Shown here one piece after another: positions 22,272 through 33,179 of a stretch of DNA of 64,000 nt. Position 1 is the stretch's first letter. Each line of letters starts with the position of its first letter. The translations under genes and the position numbers were made by a program. The notes below the pieces were generated by a model. It saw only the letters and a list, made by a program, of their open reading frames with translations. It was not told the DNA's origin and ran no database searches. This DNA is from Pseudoduganella albidiflava (GTDB taxonomy: Bacteria; Pseudomonadota; Gammaproteobacteria; Burkholderiales; Burkholderiaceae_D): NCBI RefSeq assembly GCF_004322755.1, contig NZ_CP036401.1, positions 5,828,001 to 5,892,000 on the forward strand. The letters are read 5' to 3'.

Positions 22272-24584
22272 TCAGCCTTGCCTGCCCACCTCGGTTGCCT
22301 GGCCCTTGCGCAGCGCCTCGTCGATCAGCGCGCGGGTGGTCTTGTCCGCCTCGCGGCTCAGCCGGCCCTGTTCGCGGCCCAGCTGGCCCATCCTGCGGCC
22401 ATGTTCCTCCATCGGCTTCGACAGCTCGGCCATCCGGGCATGCAGCGTCTTCATCGGTTCGCGGCTGGGGTCCACCTTGGCGTGTTGGCTCGCCATCGAT
22501 CCGGATAGCCGGCTCATCCTTTCTTGCAACGGTTCCATCTGTTTCTGGACCGCTTCCATCTGGCGCGACAGCGCTTCGCGGCGGGCTTCGCTGCCGGCCG
22601 TGGCCATGCGCTCGCCCAGTTCGCCCAGGCGGTTACCCAGGCGTTCCTGCGCCCGCGCCAGTGCGTTCATCTCCCGTTCGGTATTGCGCTCCAGGTCGGT
22701 GTTGAAGACCGCCGCCACCTGCGCTTCGATCTGCTCGCCGACCGCTTCCAGCCGCTTGCCGTGCAGTTCCATCTCGGCACCCTGCTTTTCCATGTCGGCG
22801 CCCAGCTTTTCGGACGGCGCCCACGCGGCGCGCACCTTGGCGACAAGCGCCGGATCTTTCACGACATACGCCTTGCCGTTCTTCTTGAACCAGATGAAAT
22901 CGCCCTTGAAGCCTTCCTTCACGCATTGCAGGTCGTGGAGGTCGCGCGTGTCGAACGCGGCGACCCGCATCGGCACCTTGCCGCCCCGGACGATCGCATA
23001 GGATTCGAGGGCGCGGCCCGGGTGGACCATGTGGATGCCATCCATCTGCCCGAGCCACGGTGCCGGTGGGGCCGGCGGTGCTGGTGGCGCGGGCGGGGCG
23101 GGATGCGCGGGATGCGCGGGAGGCGCTTCCGGGGCCGGGGCCGGGACAGCCATCATGGGGGCGGCGGGCGCGGCCATCTTCGTCATCGGCGGCGCGGGCG
23201 GTGCCGGCGGCACGGACGGCACCGCCATCCTTGCCATCGGTGGAACGGGCGGCGCATCCGGGGCGTCCGGGGCATCGGGTGCATCCGGCGGTATGGGCGG
23301 CTCGGGCGGCACGGGCGCCGACCAGCCCGCGTCCGCATCGTGCAGGGCCGCGACCCTGGCTGCTTCGGCCCCGGCCCGGGCGGCGTCGGCGCCAGCGGCA
23401 ACCGCCGCGTCGGCAGCCTTCGACGCTTCCTGCGCGGCGGCGGCCCCGGCTGCGGTGGCGGCGGCAGCAGCCGCAGCCGCATCCCGCGCGCCGGCACTGC
23501 TGCCGTGGATGAAGGTACCGGACTTCGCCGGCGTGGCGCCGGCCGTGGCTGGCGCCTCCGGCTGGGCATGGGCATACAGCATCACGCAGGCGGTGCACAG
23601 CCCCAGCAGGGGTGCGGCGATTTTCCAGCTGAGCGGTTGCGCGTCGGGGCGCACCAGGCGTTTGATTCGGGACATGAGGTCTCCTCCGTGCGCCGCGGGG
23701 GCGAAGTGCGAGGTTGAGAACTGGAATTTATCCAGCTCGGACAATGCCAGGGCCAGGCGGCGCGGTTCGCCAAGGGCGGCCGCCGCCAGGTCGTCGGCGA
23801 TCTGTTCCCGTTCGATACGGATGCGCTTGCTCAACATCCATACGCTCGGGTGGTAGAACAGCAGGATCTCGATGGCGCTCTGCACCAGGTTGACCAGGTA
23901 ATCGTGGCGCCGGATATGCGCGAGTTCGTGTGCCAGCAAGGCTTCCAGCAGGTGCGCCGGCATGCCGGTGACGAGCGACGCCGGCAGCAGCACGATGGGG
24001 CGCCAGCAGCCTGCCGTCATCGGGCCTTCCAGGTCTTCGCCCGACACGCCCAGCCGCACCGGGCGGGTGATGCCGATGCGCAGCGCGAGGCGGTCCAGGC
24101 GCTGCTGCCACTCGGGATCGGGATGGTAATGGCCGGCCAGCGTGCGCTGGCGTACCCACTGCAAGCCCAGCGACAGGCGCAGCGTCATCAGCGCGGCGCC
24201 GGCGGCCCACAGCAGCACCAGCCATGGCATCTGCCGGCGCAGCAGGTACTCGACCGATGTCAGCTGGTCGGCATCGACCAGCACCGGCACGTGCGCGGTG
24301 GGAATCGCGCCCGAGCCCACCACGCCCAGCAGCGGATCGAACGGCACCGGCGCCGAGTACCCAGCCTGCAGCGCCTCCTGCACGCGCCACGCGATCCCGC
24401 CCACCGGCAACGCGGCGCACAGCAGCAGCGCGGCGCACGCGACAGCGTAGCGGGCTTGCGGCCGGGCGTTGCGCAGCAGGTGCAGCGCCAGCACCGCGCC
24501 CCAGCCGACCAGCAGGCCCTGCCAGACGAAATGCAGCAGCGACCAACCGATCGCCGGCACCAGCGTATCGAACAGGATGTTCAT
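22272..24584 (-). CDS. M56 (BlaR1-like) membrane metallopeptidase with coiled C-terminus
   Basis: A 770-residue membrane protein. The N-terminal third has four hydrophobic helices, and the zinc protease motif HELAHIRRHD lies in a cytosolic loop after them, as in BlaR1/MecR1. A further helix (WKIAAPLLGLCTACVMLYAH) precedes an Ala-rich helix and a low-complexity Pro segment with repeated DAP and PPAP. A long charged coiled-coil-like region rich in Glu, Arg and Met forms the C-terminus. No penicillin-binding sensor domain is present, so the ligand is not a beta-lactam by homology. The usual blaI repressor gene is not adjacent, yet a BlaI-like palindrome lies upstream. Confidence 0.87.
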   Translation of the reverse strand: MNILFDTLVPAIGWSLLHFVWQGLLVGWGAVLALHLLRNARPQARYAVACAALLLCAALPVGGIAWRVQEALQAGYSAPVPFDPLLGVVGSGAIPTAHVPVLVDADQLTSVEYLLRRQMPWLVLLWAAGAALMTLRLSLGLQWVRQRTLAGHYHPDPEWQQRLDRLALRIGITRPVRLGVSGEDLEGPMTAGCWRPIVLLPASLVTGMPAHLLEALLAHELAHIRRHDYLVNLVQSAIEILLFYHPSVWMLSKRIRIEREQIADDLAAAALGEPRRLALALSELDKFQFSTSHFAPAAHGGDLMSRIKRLVRPDAQPLSWKIAAPLLGLCTACVMLYAHAQPEAPATAGATPAKSGTFIHGSSAGARDAAAAAAAATAAGAAAAQEASKAADAAVAAGADAARAGAEAARVAALHDADAGWSAPVPPEPPIPPDAPDAPDAPDAPPVPPMARMAVPSVPPAPPAPPMTKMAAPAAPMMAVPAPAPEAPPAHPAHPAPPAPPAPPAPPAPWLGQMDGIHMVHPGRALESYAIVRGGKVPMRVAAFDTRDLHDLQCVKEGFKGDFIWFKKNGKAYVVKDPALVAKVRAAWAPSEKLGADMEKQGAEMELHGKRLEAVGEQIEAQVAAVFNTDLERNTEREMNALARAQERLGNRLGELGERMATAGSEARREALSRQMEAVQKQMEPLQERMSRLSGSMASQHAKVDPSREPMKTLHARMAELSKPMEEHGRRMGQLGREQGRLSREADKTTRALIDEALRKGQATEVGRQG

Positions 24585-24640
24585 GCCGCACCCCGGGCGG
24601 GCACGGTGGCGGCAATCGCGGACCGGTTGTCGTGGTTCAT
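24581..24640 (-). CDS. Possible 19-aa upstream ORF coupled to the M56 gene
   Basis: A small ORF encoding MNHDNRSAIAATVPARGAA. A CAGGAG site precedes it and its stop overlaps the M56 start codon (ATGA). It could be a leader that couples translation to the M56 gene, or the degraded 3' end of a lost upstream gene such as blaI. No homology is recognised. Confidence 0.4.
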   Translation of the reverse strand: MNHDNRSAIAATVPARGAA

Positions 24641-24677
24641 GGCGCGGCTCCTGGTGAAGTGGAAACCAGATTAAATT

Positions 24678-24713
24678 ATGTAGAAAACTTTGTCTAGAAC
24701 TTTTTGTCTACAT
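24678..24713 (-). promoter_or_regulatory. BlaI-like operator/promoter of the M56 gene
   Basis: A 36-bp imperfect palindrome centred on TCTAGA with outer arms ATGTAGA and TCTACAT. On the minus strand TAGACA and a TTTAAT farther down could be -35 and -10 boxes, so a bound repressor would block the M56 promoter. The TGTAGAC/GTCTACA arms recall the dyads bound by BlaI/MecI-type repressors. No such gene is in the window. Confidence 0.6.
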
Positions 24714-24812
24714 CGGGGTACGGCGGGGTCATTGCACTATAGTCAAGGCGCGCAGCGATTTCCGGGAATTTGCGACGGACTGCGAAAAAGGCGGGCCGAG
24801 CCGTTTGCGGGA

Positions 24813-25580
24813 TCAGCCCAGGTGAACGTATTGCACGTTCAGGGTAATCATCTCGCTGTAGCGCAGCACGAAGGAATCGCCATCGACCGGATAGAAGCGG
24901 CCGGTGTCCGCCCTGCCGGCGCTGGCCGCTTTGTCCTCGGCTTCATCATCGCTGGTGTCTTTATCTCTGGCCAGCGGCCGCCGCGCGACGCCTTGCAGTA
25001 CCAGGCGGTCGAGCTGCCCATCGGAATCGAAGAAGAAACTGTCCAGCACGCCGGTGTACAGCATGGCGTCCCTGCCGACCTCGACAATTGCAGCAACGAT
25101 GACGAAATCCGGTGCTTCTTCCTCGGGAAAATCCGCCCCCGTGAGCAGGTAATACCATGGTGCTTCGTGGAAGCGCAGCATGGGCCGCAGCGGCGACGAG
25201 GCGCGGTCGAGCCGGTAATTCGTGATCGCCGAACGCAGCAGTATCGGAAAGGCAAAGGAGGCGAACAGCAGCGTGCCGAAATACGCCGCGATCCAGCTGA
25301 AATCGGCAGCCACCGCGCTGGCCGCCGCGACCTGGCTGGCCGGAGCGGACGACAGCAACTGCATCAGCACGATGGGCTCGAAGCGCTGGCCGAACAGCCA
25401 GTACGTGAACGACAGCCACAGCAGATGGGCGACGGCTGCCGACATGACGGCACCGGCGGCGATGCGGCCGAACGGGGAAAAATCGAGGGAAGTGCGTTCC
25501 ACCCGCTTGAAGCGGATGCGGAAGATAAAGCCGGGCAGGAAGATGAAAAAGATGACGAGCGCAGGCAGGGCTACGTTCAT
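24813..25580 (-). CDS. Uncharacterised membrane protein
   Basis: A 255-residue protein I do not recognise. It has an N-terminal hydrophobic segment (LPALVIFFIFLPGFIFRI) and two further hydrophobic stretches around residues 40-65 and 95-115. A soluble C-terminal domain of about 130 residues contains MLRFHEAPWYYLLTG, FPEEEAPDFV and an acidic Asp/Glu linker. The layout (helices, then a cytosolic sensor-like domain) recalls several DUF membrane families, but I cannot name one. It starts 6 bases after the stop of the small upstream gene, so the two form an operon. Confidence 0.75.
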   Translation of the reverse strand: MNVALPALVIFFIFLPGFIFRIRFKRVERTSLDFSPFGRIAAGAVMSAAVAHLLWLSFTYWLFGQRFEPIVLMQLLSSAPASQVAAASAVAADFSWIAAYFGTLLFASFAFPILLRSAITNYRLDRASSPLRPMLRFHEAPWYYLLTGADFPEEEAPDFVIVAAIVEVGRDAMLYTGVLDSFFFDSDGQLDRLVLQGVARRPLARDKDTSDDEAEDKAASAGRADTGRFYPVDGDSFVLRYSEMITLNVQYVHLG

Positions 25581-25586
25581 TCGAAC

Positions 25587-25784
25587 TCAGGCGGCTTTTG
25601 CTTTGGGAACGATCCTGGGGCTGAGTCTGACGGTTTCGCCATTCGGCCGGCGAAACAGGAATTCGCTGGGCGGCGCGCCATCCGAGGCACCGCGCGTGAG
25701 GAATTCGCGCAAGTGCTTGCGGCCTTCGGGATCGGCCAGGACTTCGGACGCCAGTTGACTTTTGAGGGCTTTCATAAGCTGCAC
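25587..25784 (-). CDS. Small hypothetical protein upstream of the membrane protein
   Basis: A 65-residue basic protein, possibly starting at the second Met (25775), with the readable stretch KHLREFLTRGASDG and ending RIVPKAKAA. No signal or membrane segment. It is the first gene of a two-gene unit with the uncharacterised membrane protein. No family recognised and no clear ribosome-binding site. Confidence 0.55.
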   Translation of the reverse strand: MQLMKALKSQLASEVLADPEGRKHLREFLTRGASDGAPPSEFLFRRPNGETVRLSPRIVPKAKAA

Positions 25785-25870
25785 TATGCCATATTTTGCG
25801 CCGGGTGGCGTGCCTGCTGCACTGGTACAGCAACAGGCACGGGCCCCGTTAATACAGCATCAGTACATCA

Positions 25871-26977
<1,107 letters not shown>

Positions 26978-27037
26978 CGTTCGTTCCTGTGATGTGGAAA
27001 AAACCCCAATCATAGCAAACGAACCATTGGCGGGCGC

Positions 27038-27442
27038 TCAGCGTTGCACGGCGAGATCGAGGTGCAGCAGGCGGCAGACGGCTTGCCACAACTGGCGCGG
27101 CGAAGTCCATGGTTTCGGCAGGTAGGCATGGGCCTGGTGATGCAGGCTGGGTTGCCGCGCCGAGTACAGCAGCACCGGGATATGGCAGCCGCGCGCGCGC
27201 ACCGCATCGACCAGCACCTGGCCGTCGCCATCCGGCAAGTCGGCGTCGACGATGACCAGGTCGAATTGCTCGTTCTCGAGCCGGGCCGCGGCGCTGTCCA
27301 TCGTCGCCGCTCGGCTGACGCGGATTTCCGGCACCAGCAGCGTGGCCAGGATCAGGGCGGTGGTGTCGTCGGCATCCACGTGCAGCACGTGGGGAGCGGG
27401 GGCGAGCGGCTTGCAGGCCTCGAGGGCATCGGTCATGTTCAT
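27038..27442 (-). CDS. Stand-alone response-regulator receiver protein
   Basis: A 134-residue single receiver domain with no output domain. The acidic pocket is D23/D25 (HVDADD), the phospho-acceptor D66 in VIVDADLP, S94 in LLYSARQ and K110 in YLPKPW. The core residues are present, although the sequence between them is divergent and lacks the usual Gly-rich loop. It lies just downstream of an ANTAR response regulator on the same strand, but no histidine kinase is nearby. Confidence 0.8.
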   Translation of the reverse strand: MNMTDALEACKPLAPAPHVLHVDADDTTALILATLLVPEIRVSRAATMDSAAARLENEQFDLVIVDADLPDGDGQVLVDAVRARGCHIPVLLYSARQPSLHHQAHAYLPKPWTSPRQLWQAVCRLLHLDLAVQR

Positions 27443-27651
27443 CGGTGTGTTCTCCGCGGATGAGGAATGCAGGAACCTGGAGCCATGCGCCGCCGGAGCG
27501 GGGTCGGTTGGTATCCGGGCTGCTGGTCGGCGGAGTTGGGCCGATGAAATCAAGAACGGCGGCGGTGGCGAGGCGGCCGTGGCAGGGATATGCACTGGCG
27601 TACCAGTGCACAAGACAGAGCTTAACGCAGGAAAGTGCGTTTTGGAAACAA

Positions 27652-28281
27652 TTATTTCTTCAGTCGTGCATTGAAAGCCGCATGCAGGCTGTTCAACGTT
27701 TCCTCGGCGGCAAGCAACTGGTCCGCCACCTCGTTGACCTTGCGCCGGCTGGAGCGGGCATGGTCGCGCAGCACTTCGAAGGCGGTATTGCGATCGGTCT
27801 GGAACTTGCACATCAACAGCCCCACGGCGAGGCTGGTTTCACGGCCCGCCGCCAGCGCGGCATTCAGGTTCAACTCGGTGCGGCGCAGCTGGCGGATCTC
27901 GTCTGCCCGCGCCAGCCCCGCTTCGAAAGCCGGCATCAGCTGCTTTTCATCGACCGGCTTGACGAGGAAGCCGACCGCGCCGTAGGCGGCGGCCTGCTTG
28001 CCGACATCGGCATCGCCGCGGCCGGACAGGAACATGAACGGTACCGATGTTTCACGGTTCAGCTGCTTGGCCAATTCCAGGCCGGACATGCCGGGCATGT
28101 GGATATCGAGCAGCGCCATGTCCGGCTCGCGCTCGGCGACCAGGCGCAGCGCATGGTCGGCCGAATGGGCCTGCACGGTTTCATACCCGGCATTGCGCAG
28201 CACGACGCTGAGGAATTCGGCAAGGAGCTGGTCGTCGTCGACGATCAGGATCAGGCGTTTCGCGGCGGCTGGTGCAGGCAT
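27652..28281 (-). CDS. Response regulator with ANTAR RNA-binding output domain
   Basis: A 209-residue protein with an N-terminal receiver domain (D15-D17, phospho-acceptor D59 in LLDIHMPG, S86, K108 in LVKPV). A short coiled linker leads to a C-terminal ANTAR domain (about 140-195) with AVGLLMCKFQ and AFEVLRDHARSS. ANTAR regulators of the AmiR/NasT type act by transcription antitermination at RNA hairpins. The target genes cannot be told. The ATG at 28281 is chosen over a TTG three codons earlier; neither has a good ribosome-binding site. Confidence 0.88.
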   Translation of the reverse strand: MPAPAAAKRLILIVDDDQLLAEFLSVVLRNAGYETVQAHSADHALRLVAEREPDMALLDIHMPGMSGLELAKQLNRETSVPFMFLSGRGDADVGKQAAAYGAVGFLVKPVDEKQLMPAFEAGLARADEIRQLRRTELNLNAALAAGRETSLAVGLLMCKFQTDRNTAFEVLRDHARSSRRKVNEVADQLLAAEETLNSLHAAFNARLKK

Positions 28282-28423
28282 GTCAGGCAATCGGAGGAAT
28301 GAACGTGGACCGATTATACGGGCGTTTATTTCATCGGCAAGGGTGATTCGCGGTTACACGATTCGTGCGATGGGCGGCTACCACACCGCCGCCTGGCGAG
28401 CCCCGATGGCCTCCGCCGGCCTG

Positions 28424-29038
28424 TCAGCGCCGCCCGAACAGTTGCCCGAACGCGACAGCCGCGGCCGCCACGTCCGGCGCGCCGTACACGCTGCTGATCG
28501 CCGCCACCATGTGAGCGCCGCGGGCCACCAGAGGCGCGGCGTTTTCCGGCGTCATGCCGCCGATGACCACGCAGGGCACGCGAACGGCGGCGCGCGCATC
28601 GTCGACGATCGATGGCGGCGTCGTCACCGCGTAGCGTTTCACGCGCGACGGATAGAAGCCGCCGAACGCCACGTAGCTGGCGCCGGCCCGTTCCGCATCG
28701 ACCGCGAGCTGCAGGTCGCCGTAGCAGGAGGCGCCGACGATCTTTCCGGGCCCGACGCTGTCGCGCGCCTGCGCCACCGAGATGTCGGTGCCGCCCACGT
28801 GCACGCCGTCGGCATCGAGCTCCAGGGCCAGTTCCACGTGGTCGTTGACGATGAAGGGCACGCCATGGCGGCGGCACAGCGCCAGCAGCGCGGTGGCCTG
28901 CTCGCGCCGCAGTTCCGGGCCCGCCGTCTTGTGCCGGTATTGCAGCAGCGCCACGCCGGCGCCCAGCGCCGCCTCGGTGCGGGCCAGCAGCGCGGCGGTG
29001 TCGTCCCAGTCGGGCGTGACGAGATAAAGTCCCTGCAT
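28424..29038 (-). CDS. thiE: Thiamine-phosphate synthase
   Basis: Joins the pyrimidine (HMP-PP) and thiazole phosphates to make thiamine phosphate. The protein is 204 residues and a TIM barrel. It starts MQGLYLVTPDWDD, contains LLQYRHK and FIVNDHVELALELDADGVHV, and ends with VIGGMTPENAAPLVARGA. It is the last gene of the thiC-thiS-thiG-thiD-thiE operon and begins 32 bases after thiD. Confidence 0.94.
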   Translation of the reverse strand: MQGLYLVTPDWDDTAALLARTEAALGAGVALLQYRHKTAGPELRREQATALLALCRRHGVPFIVNDHVELALELDADGVHVGGTDISVAQARDSVGPGKIVGASCYGDLQLAVDAERAGASYVAFGGFYPSRVKRYAVTTPPSIVDDARAAVRVPCVVIGGMTPENAAPLVARGAHMVAAISSVYGAPDVAAAAVAFGQLFGRR

Positions 29039-29070
29039 GAAAGTTCTCCTGTAATGGGTCCTGGGGACAC

Positions 29071-29874
29071 CTAGCGCAACGGTATGCGCTGGCCGGCGGC
29101 GATCGCATACGACGCCTCCAGCGTACGGTGGGTATAGGCCTGGGCGCGGGCCAGTGCCTGCGCCACCGAGCAGCCCTGCGCCAGCAGCGCGGCCACGGCG
29201 GCGGCCAGCGTGCAGCCGCTGCCATGGAAGCCGCCGTCGAGCCGCGGCCAGTGCCAGTTCTGCTGCCTTGCCGGGCCCAGCCAGCGGTTGACGACGGTAT
29301 CGCCGCCGCCATGGCCGCCCGTCACGAGCACGTGCTCGCAGCCGGCCTGCCGCAGGACCTGCGCATGCGCCAGCTCCGCCACGTCGCTCCCCGGCGGCGG
29401 AATATGCTGCTGGTGCGCCTTTGCCAGCGCGGCCGCCTCGGGGCCGTTCGGCGTGATCACGGTGGTCAGCGGCAGCAGCGGCGCCAGCGCGGCGATCGCG
29501 TTGCCCCGCCCCAGCCGGTCGCCATGGCCGCTGGCCAGTACCGGATCGAGCACCACCGGCAGTCCCGGGTGTTCTTCGCGCAAGCCGGCAATCACGCGGG
29601 CGATCGCCTGCGCATTCTCGGCGCTGCCGGGAATGCCGATCTTGACGGCGGCGATGGGAAAAGCGGCGGCCACCGCCAGCGCCTGGCGCATCACCACGTC
29701 GTGCTCGACCGGCAGCACTTCGTGGACCCGGTTGTTGTCCTGTACCGTCAGCGCCGTGATCACGGGCAGCGGATGGGCATCGAGCGCCGCCACGGCGCCG
29801 ATGTCGGCCGCGATGCCGGCGCCGCCCGACGGATCGGCGCCGGCGAAGACCAGCACGCAGGGACGCTGGCTCAT
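29071..29874 (-). CDS. thiD: Hydroxymethylpyrimidine/phosphomethylpyrimidine kinase
   Basis: Phosphorylates HMP and HMP-P in thiamine synthesis. The 267-residue protein has the ribokinase-like core with FAGADPSGGAGIAADI at the N-terminus, VLDPVLASGHGDRL in the middle and the ATP/anion-hole motif GFHGSGCTLAAAVAA near the C-terminus. Its ATG overlaps the stop of a short repetitive ORF made of MKAA units, so its translation may be coupled to that leader. It lies between thiG and thiE. Confidence 0.94.
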   Translation of the reverse strand: MSQRPCVLVFAGADPSGGAGIAADIGAVAALDAHPLPVITALTVQDNNRVHEVLPVEHDVVMRQALAVAAAFPIAAVKIGIPGSAENAQAIARVIAGLREEHPGLPVVLDPVLASGHGDRLGRGNAIAALAPLLPLTTVITPNGPEAAALAKAHQQHIPPPGSDVAELAHAQVLRQAGCEHVLVTGGHGGGDTVVNRWLGPARQQNWHWPRLDGGFHGSGCTLAAAVAALLAQGCSVAQALARAQAYTHRTLEASYAIAAGQRIPLR

Positions 29875-29921
29875 GGCCGCGCTTTCATGGCCGCTTTCAT
29901 GGCCGCTTTCATGGCCGCTCC
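29872..29921 (-). repeat. 12-bp tandem repeat upstream of thiD
   Basis: About four units of GAAAGCGGCCAT (minus-strand sense) directly before thiD. They read MKAAMKAAMKARP then a stop that overlaps the thiD ATG. A copy-number change of any size keeps this frame, because the unit is 12 bp. Confidence 0.85.
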
Positions 29922-29922
29922 A

Positions 29923-30714
29923 TCACGCCAGCCGGCCGGCCATCGGCGATGACGGCGACGCCGCGAACTTGCGCGGCATGCGGCCGGCCAGGTAAGCGTC
30001 GCGCCCCGCCTCCACCGCGAGCCGCATGGCGCGCGCCATCCGCACCGGGTCGCGCGCCGCCGCGATGGCCGTGTTCATCAGCACGCCGTCGCAACCCAGT
30101 TCCATCGCGATCGCCGCATCCGACGCGGTGCCCACGCCGGCGTCGACCAGCACCGGCACGCTGGCCTGCTCGATGATCAGCGACAGGTTCCACGGATTGA
30201 GGATGCCCATGCCGGAGCCGATCAGCGATGCCAGCGGCATCACGGCCACGCAGCCGATGTCTTCCAGCATGCGCGCCTGGATCGGATCGTCGCTGCAGTA
30301 GACCATCACGTCGAAGCCGTCCTTCACGAGCTCCCGGGCCGCCACCAGCGTCTCGGGCATGTTGGGGAACAGCGTTCTTTCGTCGCCCAGCACCTCGAGC
30401 TTGACGAGCTTGTGGCCATCGAGCAGCTCGCGCGCCAGTTGCAGCGTGTAGACGGCATCCTTGGCCGTGTAGCAGCCGGCCGTGTTGGGCAGGATGGTGA
30501 ATTCCGAAGGCGGTACCACGTCCAGCAGGTTCGGCGCGTGCGGATCCTGGCCGATGTTGACGCGGCGGATCGCCACGGTGATGATTTCCGCGCCCGCCGC
30601 CAGGGTGGCGGCACGGGTCTGGTCGAGGTCGCGGTACTTGCCGCTGCCTACCAGCAGGCGCGAGCGGTATTGCCTGCCGGCGATGGTCAGCAGGTCTTCA
30701 TCGTTCGTTTGCAT
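29923..30714 (-). CDS. thiG: Thiazole synthase
   Basis: Forms the thiazole phosphate of thiamine from deoxyxylulose phosphate, dehydroglycine and ThiS thiocarboxylate. The protein is 263 residues and a TIM barrel. The Schiff-base lysine lies in LVKLEVLGD, and phosphate-binding loops are in [13 protein letters not shown] and [18 protein letters not shown]. The ATG at 30714 is chosen because the upstream start at 30765 adds a non-conserved extension. It follows thiS by 16 bases. Confidence 0.95.
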   Translation of the reverse strand: MQTNDEDLLTIAGRQYRSRLLVGSGKYRDLDQTRAATLAAGAEIITVAIRRVNIGQDPHAPNLLDVVPPSEFTILPNTAGCYTAKDAVYTLQLARELLDGHKLVKLEVLGDERTLFPNMPETLVAARELVKDGFDVMVYCSDDPIQARMLEDIGCVAVMPLASLIGSGMGILNPWNLSLIIEQASVPVLVDAGVGTASDAAIAMELGCDGVLMNTAIAAARDPVRMARAMRLAVEAGRDAYLAGRMPRKFAASPSSPMAGRLA

Positions 30715-30730
30715 TGTCTGTCTCCTTTGT

Positions 30731-30931
30731 TCATCCACCGCCGATGGCGCGGACGATATCCACACGGTCTTGCGCGCTCAGCGCCACGTCGGCCCAGCGC
30801 TGCCGCGGCACGACACTGCGGTTGACCGCCAGCGCCAGCGCCTGCCCTTCCAGTTCCAGCGCCGCCACCAGCTCCGCCAGCGTCTGCCCCGGCGGCAATG
30901 CACGGGGCGCACCGTTCAATACGATTTCCAT
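30731..30931 (-). CDS. thiS: Sulfur carrier protein ThiS
   Basis: A 66-residue ubiquitin-like sulfur carrier ending in the essential Gly-Gly (IVRAIGGG) that is thiocarboxylated before giving sulfur to ThiG. It starts [15 protein letters not shown]. No thiF or thiO gene is adjacent, so adenylation and glycine oxidation must be encoded elsewhere. A strong palindrome separates it from thiC. Confidence 0.93.
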   Translation of the reverse strand: MEIVLNGAPRALPPGQTLAELVAALELEGQALALAVNRSVVPRQRWADVALSAQDRVDIVRAIGGG

Positions 30932-30951
30932 TGTCGTGTCTTCGAAAGTTG

Positions 30952-31021
30952 CCTCAAACCGGGGTCAGACCCCGAATTTAAGAAATGTTTCCAGAAATCG
31001 GGGTCTGACCCCGGTTTGAGG
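30952..31021 (-). repeat. Perfect 22-bp inverted repeat between thiC and thiS
   Basis: The 22-base arm at 30952-30973 (CCTCAAACC followed by GGGGTCAGACCCC) is perfectly complementary to the arm at 31000-31021, with a 26-base loop. It is one more GGGGTCAGACCC-type palindrome. Within the thiamine operon it could attenuate or stabilise the RNA and so lower thiSGDE relative to thiC. Confidence 0.85.
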
Positions 31022-31031
31022 AAATGTTTCG

Positions 31032-33076
<2,045 letters not shown>

Positions 33077-33107
33077 TTTTGCCGCCTTCGATGAAGGCAG
33101 CGCCGCC

Positions 33108-33138
33108 ATTATAGACACGAACCGTGCCTTTACTGCAA
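33108..33138 (-). promoter_or_regulatory. Candidate promoter of the thiC operon
   Basis: On the minus strand TATAAT (33108-33113) with TTGCAG (33133-33138) gives a 19-base spacer. It would start transcription about 25 bases before the riboswitch, in the expected place. Confidence 0.55.
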
Positions 33139-33149
33139 GCACCAGCGCC

Positions 33150-33155
33150 TATAAT
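33150..33155 (+). promoter_or_regulatory. Candidate -10 box of the 33180 gene
   Basis: TATAAT on the plus strand, 25 bases before the ATG at 33180. A TTTACT farther up could be a weak -35 with a short spacer. It lies back to back with the thiC promoter. Confidence 0.45.
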
Positions 33156-33179
33156 CGGTATCTCGACGAAAGGATAACG

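Noticed and set aside
29881..29918. Alternative upstream start codons for thiD in the repeated ATG triplets
   Set aside because: The repeated ATG codons are in a different frame from thiD and their frame stops on the thiD ATG, so they cannot extend the protein.
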